NCBI GenBank assembly: GCA_023230565.1
Contig: JALNXD010000001.1
Span: 62,001 to 126,000, forward strand
DNA length: 64,000 nt
Direction of reading: 5' to 3'
Source: Syntrophales bacterium
GTDB taxonomy: Bacteria > Desulfobacterota > Syntrophia > Syntrophales > UBA2210
A model generated the notes under the pieces. The model was not told where the DNA came from. It did no database searches and worked only from the letters and a program-made list of their open reading frames with translations. Shown here one piece after another: positions 1 to 8,295 of the stretch. A program made the position numbers and the translations under genes. Positions within the stretch are counted from its first letter, which is position 1; each line of letters begins with the position of its first letter.

Positions 1-243
1 TCGCCTCTGGTCATACACTTGATGGTAATAGGCGTTCTCCTGTTTTATAAAGCCGGTGCCAAAATACACGATACAAACGTTACACTCGCAGGCATTTTTA
101 ATATCGACGACTTCAAAAAGCCTGCAGAGATAATCCTTGAGATCGAGAGACTCATTCTCTCCGCGGTTACTGGACGACCCGAAAGTTCTCCAGCACACAA
201 CACGCGTAATACCAGGAAAAAGGGAGCACTATGTGAAGAGTAG
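1..243 (+). CDS. C-terminal part of a probable TetR/CecR-type repressor (5' end outside window)
   Basis: An open frame runs from the first base to a TAG at 241-243 with no clear start, so the gene is cut by the window edge. About 80 residues remain: a hydrophobic helix (LMVIGVLLFYKAG) followed by a charged helix near KKPAEIILEIERLIL. This looks like the ligand-binding C-terminus of a TetR-family regulator. The main support is context: its end overlaps the start of a HlyD adaptor gene, and in the E. coli cecR-ybhGFSR operon a TetR repressor precedes the same kind of exporter genes. The DNA-binding domain is not in view, so the family call is an inference. Confidence 0.5.
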   Translation, partial: SPLVIHLMVIGVLLFYKAGAKIHDTNVTLAGIFNIDDFKKPAEIILEIERLILSAVTGRPESSPAHNTRNTRKKGALCEE

Positions 244-1399
244 ATGGATAGGAATAATTCTTATTATTGCTTTGATTTCTGCAGCACTTTTCGTCTATTC
301 AGGTCAATGGCGGCGCAATCGGGATGCAGTATATTATTCGGGTATATTCGAGGCTACTCAGGCAGCGCTGTCCTTTCAGATTGCCGGTAAAGCACAATGC
401 ATACATGTCCGGGAAGGTCAAACCGTAACCGGGGGTCAGCTCCTTGCAGAACTGGACAGCCGTGAGTTTACAGCTCTCTATAATCAGGCCGCGGCAAATT
501 TCGATCAGGCGCGTTCCCTGTATGATCAACGTGTAGCTGTTCTGGAATTATACAGCCTGACTCTGCCCGCTGAGGTAGAACGTGCCGAATCGGCGGCCAG
601 ATCGGCCTTATTTCATCTTGCAGAACTTGAAGCAGGAACCCGGGTCCAGAATATTGAACAGGCGCGGCAGGCTATGTTGGCCGCTCGCTCCGTTATGGAA
701 GATGCACAAAAAAATGCCGGCAGATACGAAGCACTATACCAAAAAGGAATTGTATCTGAAAAAGAAAGGGATTCTCTGGTACTCGGATACAAAACCTCAT
801 TACGGGAATATGAACGCAGCCGCAAGGCATATGATCTTGCAAAAGAGGGATCCCGCACCGAAACAATACAAGCTGCCCGTGCGAGGCTTGACGAGGCCCA
901 GGCCGCTGTGAAAGAGTCGCAAAGCAATCTTAAAAGATTGGACGCTTTGCGGGAAGACGTGGAAGCCGGGAAGGCTCAAATTCGACTGGCTGAGGCTGCT
1001 CTTGAAAAGGCAAAAATCAATCTCGAGTATACTCAATTAAAGGCCCCCTTTAGTGGAAGAATCACCAGTCGCAGTCTTGAACCGGGCGAATATGCCGTGC
1101 CGGGACAGGAGATTCTGAGGTTGTCTGATTTATCGAGAATGGATCTTAAAATTTTTGTGGATGAAACCCGCATTGGCACAGTCAAGCCGGAACAAAAAGC
1201 GGAGGTCCGTGTGGACAGTTTTCCTGACAAAATTTTTTACGGCAGTGTTTCTTTTATTTCACAGGAAGCAGAATTTACACCAAAATTTATCCAGACTCAT
1301 AAAGAAAGGGTAAAACTCGTATATCTGGTGGAAATTTCGATACCGAATCCTGAATCTCTGCTTAAACCCGGAATGCCGGCCGATGCCTGGCTGAAATGA
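233..1399 (+). CDS. HlyD/YbhG-family periplasmic adaptor of an ABC exporter
   Basis: Membrane-fusion protein that would link the inner-membrane ABC exporter encoded downstream to an outer-membrane channel. The protein has one N-terminal membrane anchor (residues about 5-22), a biotinyl-lipoyl-like half with GKAQCIHVREGQTVTGGQLLAELD, a long alpha-helical coiled-coil rich in Ala/Glu/Arg, then the second lipoyl half (NLEYTQLKAPFSGRITSR) and a beta-barrel region, the usual order for the family. I chose the GTG at 233 because AGGGAG lies six bases upstream and the membrane anchor follows directly; longer versions add 32 residues with no family resemblance. The start overlaps the preceding regulator's stop. 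Length (388 aa) is a little above the E. coli YbhG size. Confidence 0.88.
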   Translation: MKSRWIGIILIIALISAALFVYSGQWRRNRDAVYYSGIFEATQAALSFQIAGKAQCIHVREGQTVTGGQLLAELDSREFTALYNQAAANFDQARSLYDQRVAVLELYSLTLPAEVERAESAARSALFHLAELEAGTRVQNIEQARQAMLAARSVMEDAQKNAGRYEALYQKGIVSEKERDSLVLGYKTSLREYERSRKAYDLAKEGSRTETIQAARARLDEAQAAVKESQSNLKRLDALREDVEAGKAQIRLAEAALEKAKINLEYTQLKAPFSGRITSRSLEPGEYAVPGQEILRLSDLSRMDLKIFVDETRIGTVKPEQKAEVRVDSFPDKIFYGSVSFISQEAEFTPKFIQTHKERVKLVYLVEISIPNPESLLKPGMPADAWLK

Positions 1400-1403
1400 A
1401 AAG

Positions 1404-2204
1404 ATGATTTTACACTCAAACAAAATCAAGAATTTTGAAAAAACCAATGGCGATACATTTATTGAAGTCGTAGATCTTTCAATTCAATATGGAGGTGTCT
1501 GGGCGGCCAAAGATATCTGCCTGAGGATACACAAGGGTGAAATCTTCGGGATAGTAGGGTCGGACGGGGCGGGCAAATCAACACTGCTTCGTGCGATGGC
1601 AACATTAATACCTCCAACTACCGGGCATATCACAATAGAAAAATTTGATACATCAGCCGACAGGAAATTCGTCAAATCAATACTGGGCTACATGCCCCAG
1701 CGGTTTGCTCTTTATCCGGACCTTACAGTGCTGGAAAATATGGAATTTTTTATGGATGTCTTCCACATGGAGAAGCAAAAAAGAGGAATCATGAGAAACA
1801 AATTTCTTGCATTTACAAAGCTTGAGCCTTTCTCAGACAGAAGGGCAGGAGATCTTTCGGGTGGAATGAAGCAGAAACTGGGACTTGCCTGTGTTCTGTT
1901 GCATGAACCAAAAGTTCTCATTCTTGATGAACCCACTAACGGCGTGGATCCGCTATCGCGGATGGAATTCTGGCAGATGCTCACCCGAATGCGCAATGAA
2001 GACTGCATGACCATTGTAGTTGCCACAAGTTATCTTGATGAAGGGGAAAAATGCGATCGTCTGGCACTTATGCATAATTCAGAGCTCATCGAAGTCGCCG
2101 CTCCTGTGATTCTTCGCAAAGGATTTGCCGATCTGGAAGAGGCAATTATCGATCGCCTCACGAAAACAGACAGGGAATTGGCATATGACACCTTCCGGCG
2201 ATAA
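1404..2204 (+). CDS. ABC transporter ATP-binding protein (first YbhF-like half)
   Basis: Cytoplasmic ATPase of a drug/lipid-type exporter. The 266-residue protein has a Walker A loop (GSDGAGKST), a Q-loop (MPQRFALYPDLTV), the signature DLSGGMKQKLGLA, Walker B LILDEPTNGVDP, and a switch residue region ATSYLDE with Ser-Tyr in place of the usual His. The missing switch histidine suggests this may be the degenerate site of an asymmetric ATPase pair. It starts five bases after the adaptor stop, and its end overlaps the next ATPase gene by 20 bp. In E. coli YbhF the two ATPase domains are fused in one polypeptide; here they are separate genes. Confidence 0.9.
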   Translation: MILHSNKIKNFEKTNGDTFIEVVDLSIQYGGVWAAKDICLRIHKGEIFGIVGSDGAGKSTLLRAMATLIPPTTGHITIEKFDTSADRKFVKSILGYMPQRFALYPDLTVLENMEFFMDVFHMEKQKRGIMRNKFLAFTKLEPFSDRRAGDLSGGMKQKLGLACVLLHEPKVLILDEPTNGVDPLSRMEFWQMLTRMRNEDCMTIVVATSYLDEGEKCDRLALMHNSELIEVAAPVILRKGFADLEEAIIDRLTKTDRELAYDTFRR

Positions 2205-2928
2205 TGTTATTTATGCAGAGAATCTAACGAAAACATTCGGTGCCTTTACCGCTGTCGATCATATCAGTTTCTCTGTCAGTCGAGGAGAGATCTTCGGCTT
2301 TCTGGGATCGAACGGATCCGGAAAATCGACTACCATCCGCATGCTCTGCGGCATCCTTATGCCGACTTCCGGATATGGGTGTGTTGCAGGTCACGATATT
2401 GCCACTGAACCTGAATTGATAAAAAAATCAATTGGCTATATGTCCCAGAAATTCTCTTTATATGGAGAATTGACACCTTACGAAAACCTGCGCTTCTTTT
2501 TGGGGATTTACAAAGTTCCTGCCCGGCAATGGGAGGGCAGGATCCGTAAGGCTATTGAAATGACGCACCTCTCGGAAATAAAGAACCGCCTGACAAAGGA
2601 TCTCTCTCAAGGATGGAAGCAGAGGCTGGCGCTGGCGTCTTCGCTTTTACATGAACCGGAGATACTTTTTCTGGATGAACCGACATCTGGTGTCGATCCC
2701 GTTACCCGCCGTCATTTCTGGAATTTCATAGGTCATCTGTCACGAAACGGGATGACGGTTTTTGTTACAACACATTATATGGATGAAGCAAGAAACTGCG
2801 ATCGCCTGGTCATGCTCAACAAGGGAAAAACAGTAATCTCCGGATCCCCTTCGCAGATAATCGGCAGTACCTGTCCCGACAGGCCGAATGCCGATTTGAA
2901 TGATGCATTTATCTCTATTATGTCATAA
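2185..2928 (+). CDS. ABC transporter ATP-binding protein (second YbhF-like half)
   Basis: Second nucleotide-binding subunit of the exporter. Walker A is GSNGSGKSTT, the signature is an unusual LSQGWKQRLALA, Walker B is LFLDEPTSGVDP and the switch histidine is present (TTHYMDEA), so this site should be the catalytically complete one. The ATG at 2185 was chosen because AGGGAA lies just upstream and the frame before it belongs to the overlapping first ATPase gene. The 247-residue length fits a single nucleotide-binding domain. It ends five bases before the first permease gene, so the whole block is clearly one operon. Confidence 0.9.
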   Translation: MTPSGDNVIYAENLTKTFGAFTAVDHISFSVSRGEIFGFLGSNGSGKSTTIRMLCGILMPTSGYGCVAGHDIATEPELIKKSIGYMSQKFSLYGELTPYENLRFFLGIYKVPARQWEGRIRKAIEMTHLSEIKNRLTKDLSQGWKQRLALASSLLHEPEILFLDEPTSGVDPVTRRHFWNFIGHLSRNGMTVFVTTHYMDEARNCDRLVMLNKGKTVISGSPSQIIGSTCPDRPNADLNDAFISIMS

Positions 2929-2933
2929 GAATA

Positions 2934-4067
2934 ATGAAAACCAAAACCATCTCCGCAGTAGCGCGAAAAGAATATTATCATCTGATAAGGGACTTCCGGA
3001 GTCTCTATCTTGCTTTTGCAATACCGGTCATACTCATACTTCTCTTCGGGTACGCCTTAAGTCTCGATGTGGACAATATCAGAGTAGCGGTTGTCGATTA
3101 TGACCGGACTGACTTGAGCCGCGATTTTCTCAACAGCCTGTCGTCTTCACCATATTTTCTAATCACCGGACATCTGCGGGACCTTGAGTCTGTTTCGACA
3201 GAACTCGATTACGGCCGCATCACCCTGGCCATCGTGATTCCTCCCGGCTGGACCGGGATGATCCGCTCCGATAAGATTGCGCCGCTGCAGATCATTTTGG
3301 ACGGCAGCGATCCTAATTTTTCCAATATAGCCCGCACGTATATTACTGCCTTTGTTGACCGCTATAACAACCGCCTTTTTGAAGACTATCTGAATCGCCA
3401 TACCCTTGGAAAAATAAAACCGCCTCTGGAAGGGCGAATCAGGGTATGGTTTAATGAGGATCTTGAAAGCCGCAATTTCATCATACCCGGAATAATTGCA
3501 ATTATTATTATGATTGTGGGAGCAATTCTTACTTCACTTGTAATAGCCAGGGAATTTGAAAACGGAACAATGGAAACGATTCGCTCCCTTCCCATTACAG
3601 CATCCGAATTACTTCTGGGAAAATCTATCCCTTATTTCTTCATCGGATTAACCGATGTGCTGATTGCTGTTCTTATGAGTCAGATTCTCTTCGGAGTGGT
3701 CATGAAATCCAGTTTTCTTTTTATGATTCTTGCCTCCTCTCTTTATCTTATGGTTGCGCTCGCTCTTGGACTCCTCATATCATCGGTGACAAAATCGCAG
3801 CTGATAGCAAATCAGGGCGCAATTCTACTTACCTATCTGCCATCGCTTCTTCTTTCCGATTTTATTTTTCCCGTGACGAATATGCCAAAGATCCTCCAAA
3901 TACTGACGTACCTGGTACCGGCAACCTATTATGTTGATATTCTGAGAGGAGTGTATCTCAAAAATCTCGGGTTTTCAGAAATGTGGCCGAATTATGCTGT
4001 CCTGGCCGTTATGGTATTGATGCTTATGAGTCTCAATATTGTCACTCTCAGGAAGGAAGGTCTCTAA
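2934..4067 (+). CDS. ABC-2 type permease (YbhS-like)
   Basis: Inner-membrane permease subunit. The 377-residue protein has one N-terminal membrane helix (SLYLAFAIPVILILLFGYAL), a periplasmic domain of about 150 residues, and then five or so helices starting at NFIIPGIIAIIIMIVGAIL, with the typical EFENGTMETIRSLPIT motif between helices. This is the ABC-2 (DUF3533-like) layout of E. coli YbhS/YbhR. A second, related permease follows one base after its stop, suggesting a heterodimeric channel served by the two ATPases upstream. The substrate cannot be read from the sequence; the E. coli relatives export drugs and cations. Confidence 0.88.
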   Translation: MKTKTISAVARKEYYHLIRDFRSLYLAFAIPVILILLFGYALSLDVDNIRVAVVDYDRTDLSRDFLNSLSSSPYFLITGHLRDLESVSTELDYGRITLAIVIPPGWTGMIRSDKIAPLQIILDGSDPNFSNIARTYITAFVDRYNNRLFEDYLNRHTLGKIKPPLEGRIRVWFNEDLESRNFIIPGIIAIIIMIVGAILTSLVIAREFENGTMETIRSLPITASELLLGKSIPYFFIGLTDVLIAVLMSQILFGVVMKSSFLFMILASSLYLMVALALGLLISSVTKSQLIANQGAILLTYLPSLLLSDFIFPVTNMPKILQILTYLVPATYYVDILRGVYLKNLGFSEMWPNYAVLAVMVLMLMSLNIVTLRKEGL

Positions 4068-4068
4068 A

Positions 4069-5187
4069 ATGAGCTGGCTCAGGATAAGAGAATTGATACG
4101 AAAGGAATTTATCCAACTGTTCAGGGACGCAAAAAGCAGACGCGTACTTATAGTTGCCCCCATAATTCAGCTTTTGGTTTTCGGTTATGTAGTAAATTAT
4201 GATATATCTAAAATCTCCGTAGCCCTTCTGGATCACTCCCGGACACCTGAAAGCCGTGAACTGACTACCGCTTTTACCGGTAACGGCATTTTCTACATTA
4301 AAGAAGTGTTCAACCAAAACCAGATGGAAAAACTGCTGCTCGAAGGCCGTACGGATCTGGGAATTATAGTGCCTCCCGATTATGCCGATACAATAAGGAT
4401 AGGCACCACTTCGGAAATTCAGATAATCGTTGACGGCACTACAAGCAATATGGCTTCAATACGGGTTTCTTATGCTATGCAGGTACTGGAACGCTTGAAC
4501 AGCATGCTCTTGCAAGAATTCTATCCATTGCACCTTACTTACGGGAAAATAGATAATCGCCTGCGAACTTGGTATAATCCCAATATGGACAGCCGATACT
4601 ATTTCGTTCCCGGCATCGTCGCTTTTGTGGTCATGCTTATATCCCTTCTTCTGACTTCCATCGCAATCATCAAGGAAAAAGAGGCGGGTACAATGGAACA
4701 GCTGATCGTCACTCCGCTTGCACCAGTTGAATTCATAACGGGTAAAACGATACCCTATGCAATTATTTCCCTGGTTCAAATGATTGCCATAACAATTTTC
4801 GCAATCATCTGGTTTCGTATCCCCATGAACGGGAGTATTGCTCTTCTTTTTTTTGCCACCTGTATTTTTCTTATGAGTTCGCTGGGCCTAGGATTGTTCA
4901 TCTCCACTGTTTCTTTGACTCAGCAACAGGCAATGATGTCCACATTCTTCTTTATTCTTCCTATTTTCATGTTAAGCGGTTTCGTTTTTCCTATCGCCAA
5001 TATGCCTGTGATTGTGCAATGGATCGCCTATCTGAATCCGCTTACCCATTTTCTTATAATTTTGCGGGGAGTATTCCTCAGAGGAGCAGGGATTTCCGTT
5101 TTCTGGCCCCAGATTACGGCTCTGATTATAATCGGATTTCTTCTCCTTTCAGGGTCAGTATGGCGATTCAAAAAAAGATTGGATTAA
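4069..5187 (+). CDS. ABC-2 type permease (YbhR-like)
   Basis: Second permease of the exporter, 372 residues, parallel in layout to its neighbour: N-terminal helix near RRVLIVAPIIQLLVFGYVV, a periplasmic domain, then a membrane half beginning YYFVPGIVAFVVMLISLLL and the motif EKEAGTMEQLIVTPL. The ATG at 4069 was chosen over upstream in-frame codons because those lie inside the preceding permease gene. It is the last gene of the exporter operon; the deacetylase-like gene starts 70 bp downstream on the same strand and may be co-transcribed. Confidence 0.88.
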   Translation: MSWLRIRELIRKEFIQLFRDAKSRRVLIVAPIIQLLVFGYVVNYDISKISVALLDHSRTPESRELTTAFTGNGIFYIKEVFNQNQMEKLLLEGRTDLGIIVPPDYADTIRIGTTSEIQIIVDGTTSNMASIRVSYAMQVLERLNSMLLQEFYPLHLTYGKIDNRLRTWYNPNMDSRYYFVPGIVAFVVMLISLLLTSIAIIKEKEAGTMEQLIVTPLAPVEFITGKTIPYAIISLVQMIAITIFAIIWFRIPMNGSIALLFFATCIFLMSSLGLGLFISTVSLTQQQAMMSTFFFILPIFMLSGFVFPIANMPVIVQWIAYLNPLTHFLIILRGVFLRGAGISVFWPQITALIIIGFLLLSGSVWRFKKRLD

Positions 5188-5257
5188 TAAGAACAATTCC
5201 AGATTTTGACTTTCATGAAAAAGCCCGACATATTCAGTCTTACGAGGAGGAGTATTG

Positions 5258-6016
5258 ATGAAAGTAATCTACAATCGTGAATTCAATTTTTCCTATTGTC
5301 CCGATCCGGCTGCCGCAAGCGGACGGATGGAATGTATTGTGAATGCAATACAAAGCAACGTCACTCTTGTACACGCAATATCCGCAGAAGCCGCCGATAT
5401 TGCCGCCTGCCATTCCGCCCGCCATATCGAATATGTTAAAAAAACCGGACTCTACGACATAGCTTCTCTCGCGGCAGGAGCCGCCGTCCTTGCGGCAGAT
5501 ACTGCACTCTCCGAACCGTCATTTGCCCTCATCCGGCCGCCCGGGCACCATGCGTCCTTTGACAGTTCATGGGGATTCTGCTACTTCAACAATATGGCTA
5601 TCGCTATTTCCAAATTGAAAAGAGAAAACAGGATACATAAAGCCTTTATTCTTGATATCGATCTCCATTTCGGAGATGGAACAGTCAATATCCTACAACA
5701 TGAAAACTATGTATCCATATGTAATCCGACTGAATCGGATGCTGGCAAATATCTCCTTCAAATCGAGCGGAATCTTCCGACCGATGCAGACATCATAGGA
5801 GTATCCGCAGGATTCGACAACCATTTGGAAGATTGAGGAGGGCTCCTTTCAACAGAGGATTATCGCCAGATTGGGCAAATGGTCCATGATGCCGCGCAGA
5901 AGAGCGGAGGAGGATGCTTCGCAATTCTTGAAGGAGGATATAATCATCAGGTTCTCGGCAAAAATGTGAAGGCGTTCATTGAGGGAATTGAAGGAAGCCA
6001 GGATATATCCTATTAG
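5258..6016 (+). pseudogene. Histone deacetylase/acetylpolyamine amidohydrolase-like gene with an in-frame TGA
   Basis: The reading frame encodes a zinc-dependent deacetylase of the HDAC superfamily. Visible family features are RPPGHHASFDSSWGFCYFNN (paired catalytic histidines), the metal motif DIDLHFGDGT and a second metal site in GFDNH. A TGA at 5834-5836 (codon 193) stops translation, but the same frame continues to TAG at 6014-6016 with family-like sequence (GGLLSTEDYRQIG and ILEGGYN). Relatives usually have Trp in front of the GGL motif, so TGG to TGA is the simplest explanation: a nonsense mutation or a sequencing error. The start ATG at 5258 has GAGGAGG seven bases upstream. Without read-through the 192-residue product keeps the metal ligands but loses the last active-site loop. 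Confidence 0.75.
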
Positions 6017-6110
6017 TTTACATTCATGAAATGCTTGTTATTCCGAAAAGCCGGCACACGATTATGAAACGTCTCGAATTGTAAATTCAGGACTTTTTGC
6101 AAGTCCATCA

Positions 6111-7514
6111 TTATTTGCCGATGCAGAAGTTCAAAAAGATTCTGTCAAGAATTTCACTATCTGCAGTTTCACCCGTAATGGTCTCCAGAAAGTATATGGC
6201 CTCTCTGATTTCATATGCTGCCGTCTCCGGCATGGAATTTTCAGCCAGCTGATGCCCGGCTTTCGATATCGCCTCGGCGGTTTTTTCAAGGGCATGTTTA
6301 TGGCGCAGATTCACCACGAAACCCTGCTCCGATCGAGATTTGCCGGCAACTGCATATTTATAAATTTCTTCCTTCAAAGAGTCGATGCCTGTATTTGTTT
6401 TACATGATATAAACAGAGGTTCCGTTTCTAAACCGGCTCTTTTCAGATCTTCAGAACTGAAATGATGCGGCAGATCTATCTTGTTTGCCACTACAAGTCT
6501 TTTTTTATTCTCATGTCTTTTTATTATCTGTGTGTCACAATCCGATATGCCCCTGTGAACATCAATGAGAATAAGAACAAGATCAGCCTGCCCCGCCTTC
6601 TCCCAGGCATAAAGAACACTTTCTTTTTCCAGAAAATCCCCCGAATTCCTAATTCCCGCCGTATCGGTAAATCTCACGGGAAGGCCGCGAATGGCAATCT
6701 CCGCATCTATAAAATCTCTTGTTGTCCCAGGTATATCGGCAACAATCGCTCGTTGCTGTCCCGTCAAACGATTGAGAAGGCTCGATTTCCCCACATTCGT
6801 GCTTCCGGTAATCACTACACTGATTCCATCCCGATATATTTTGCCTGTCTCATAGGAAAGAACCATCTCTTCTATTCGACATACAATTTCATCTAACACT
6901 GTGACAGTTTGGTCGAGAGGAGGCATATTCACATTTTCATCCTCTGAAAAGTCAATGGAAGTCTCGATAAGGGCAGCCACATCAACAAGCGAAGAATGCA
7001 TCTTTCTTATCTCATCGGTCAATATCCCTTGCAGACCGTACACGGCGTTTTGCGCACCCTGTTCCGTTCTGGCTGAAATGAGTTCTGCAACCGCCTCTGC
7101 CTGGGTCAGATCCATTCTGTTATTCATGAAAGCCCGTTTGGTAAACTCGCCGGGCTCGGCCGGCCGGGCGCCGGCTTTAAATACTTCCCGCAGCACTGAT
7201 TCAAGGAGTAAAGGATTCCCGTGACAATGTATCTCAAGGACATCCTCGCCCGTATAGGAATGGGGTGCCTTCATTAGAGCGATGAGAACTTCATCAAGTA
7301 TATGCCCTTTGTCAAACGAACATACATCGCCGAAATAGAGCCGCCGATCCTCAAATTTCTCCACTTTGAACCGTGGCCTGAAAAGAGTGCGGCAGATACC
7401 TTCGGAATCAGCGCCGCTTACACGGATGACTCCTATTCCACCGGCTGCACCTGTAACCGGCGTTGCGATAGCCGCTATTGTATCTTCCTGCACGATAGTA
7501 TGGATCTTACACAC
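6111..7514 (-). CDS. mnmE: tRNA uridine-5-carboxymethylaminomethyl modification GTPase MnmE
   Basis: GTPase that, with MnmG, builds the cmnm5 or nm5 group on wobble U34 of several tRNAs. Order of domains in the 467 residues: N-terminal formyl-THF-binding domain starting near DTIAAIATPVTGAAGGIGVIR, helical domain, an inserted G domain with GSTNVGKSSLL, DIPGTTRD, DTAG and NKID, and the invariant C-terminal FCIGK with the catalytic Cys. It is the last gene of the rpmH-rnpA-yidD-yidC-jag cluster, its usual position in many bacteria. The N-terminus MCKIHTIVQE is slightly long; a later start is possible. Confidence 0.96.
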   Translation of the reverse strand: MCKIHTIVQEDTIAAIATPVTGAAGGIGVIRVSGADSEGICRTLFRPRFKVEKFEDRRLYFGDVCSFDKGHILDEVLIALMKAPHSYTGEDVLEIHCHGNPLLLESVLREVFKAGARPAEPGEFTKRAFMNNRMDLTQAEAVAELISARTEQGAQNAVYGLQGILTDEIRKMHSSLVDVAALIETSIDFSEDENVNMPPLDQTVTVLDEIVCRIEEMVLSYETGKIYRDGISVVITGSTNVGKSSLLNRLTGQQRAIVADIPGTTRDFIDAEIAIRGLPVRFTDTAGIRNSGDFLEKESVLYAWEKAGQADLVLILIDVHRGISDCDTQIIKRHENKKRLVVANKIDLPHHFSSEDLKRAGLETEPLFISCKTNTGIDSLKEEIYKYAVAGKSRSEQGFVVNLRHKHALEKTAEAISKAGHQLAENSMPETAAYEIREAIYFLETITGETADSEILDRIFLNFCIGK

Positions 7515-7560
7515 TGTCTGTCAGCGCCGACTTTCCTGTGGACTAAAAAGGCGCTTGATA

Positions 7561-8283
7561 TTAGCCCTTTTTGTTCGGAACTATTATTATTTTTCTGAAG
7601 GCTCCTTCACCTTTGCTCTTGGTTACCAGCTCTTTATCATTCTGAAGCGCTAAATGGATAATCCGACGATCATGGGCATTCATCGGATTCACAGTAACAG
7701 GTTTTTTAATACGCTTCGCTTTTTCTCCAAGCTTCCGGGCCAGCGTCACAAGCGATTTTTCTCTTTTTTCACGGTAATTCTCGGTATCGAGAATGATGCG
7801 CTTGCGTTCTTTTCCGTTCTTATTAAGCGCCTTGTTTACTATATATTGCAAGGCGTCAAGAGTCTGACCACCCTTACCGATAAGAATTCCCGACCCGTCA
7901 CCCTTTATATTCAGCAGTATGTACTCATCAGATTCCTTAATAGAAACAGGAAAAGGAAAGCCCATTCTCGAAAGGATTCCTTCTATCATCTTCCTGCTTG
8001 TTTCCGCCATGTCAATATCAATATCATTGACATCTTGTGTTTCAACTGGAATATCTTTGGAAACTGACCGGGGCATCTCATGAAACGGCCCACTGATATC
8101 CATGTCAATAGACAATACGCTTGCCCGTATTTTTGCCCTTTTCGAAAGAATTCCCAGGAAACCTCCTGAACCTTCAGAAATAATTTCTATATTCAATTTT
8201 TCCCTTGGCAAAGCATATTCTCTGCAGGCCTTCTCTATTGCTTCATCAATTGTCTTCGCTTCGATTTCCATAAAATCTTTCAT
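7561..8283 (-). CDS. jag: RNA-binding protein Jag/KhpB (Jag-N, KH-II and R3H domains)
   Basis: Cytoplasmic RNA-binding protein encoded next to yidC in many bacteria. The protein starts with the Jag-N domain (MEIEAKTIDEAIEKAC and GSGGFLGILSKRAKI), has a KH-type domain with the GKGGQTLDALQ loop, and ends with an R3H domain (NPMNAHDRRIIHLAL). Length 240 aa is normal. GAGGG lies about nine bases before the ATG at 8283; a second in-frame ATG four codons later is also possible. It begins 13 bp after yidC ends, in the same operon. Confidence 0.92.
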   Translation of the reverse strand: MKDFMEIEAKTIDEAIEKACREYALPREKLNIEIISEGSGGFLGILSKRAKIRASVLSIDMDISGPFHEMPRSVSKDIPVETQDVNDIDIDMAETSRKMIEGILSRMGFPFPVSIKESDEYILLNIKGDGSGILIGKGGQTLDALQYIVNKALNKNGKERKRIILDTENYREKREKSLVTLARKLGEKAKRIKKPVTVNPMNAHDRRIIHLALQNDKELVTKSKGEGAFRKIIIVPNKKG

Positions 8284-8295
8284 CTTTACAACCCT

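Noticed and set aside
299..529. Minus-strand frame inside the HlyD gene
   Set aside because: It is a shadow of the coding strand with no family resemblance, as are similar frames under mnmE, lpxK, bamA and the cytochrome gene.
5834..5836. The TGA in the deacetylase-like gene as a selenocysteine codon
   Set aside because: The bases after it give only a tight GGAG/CTCC hairpin directly at the TGA, unlike the SECIS layout seen in fdnG, and family members have Trp rather than Cys at this site. A nonsense mutation or read error is simpler.
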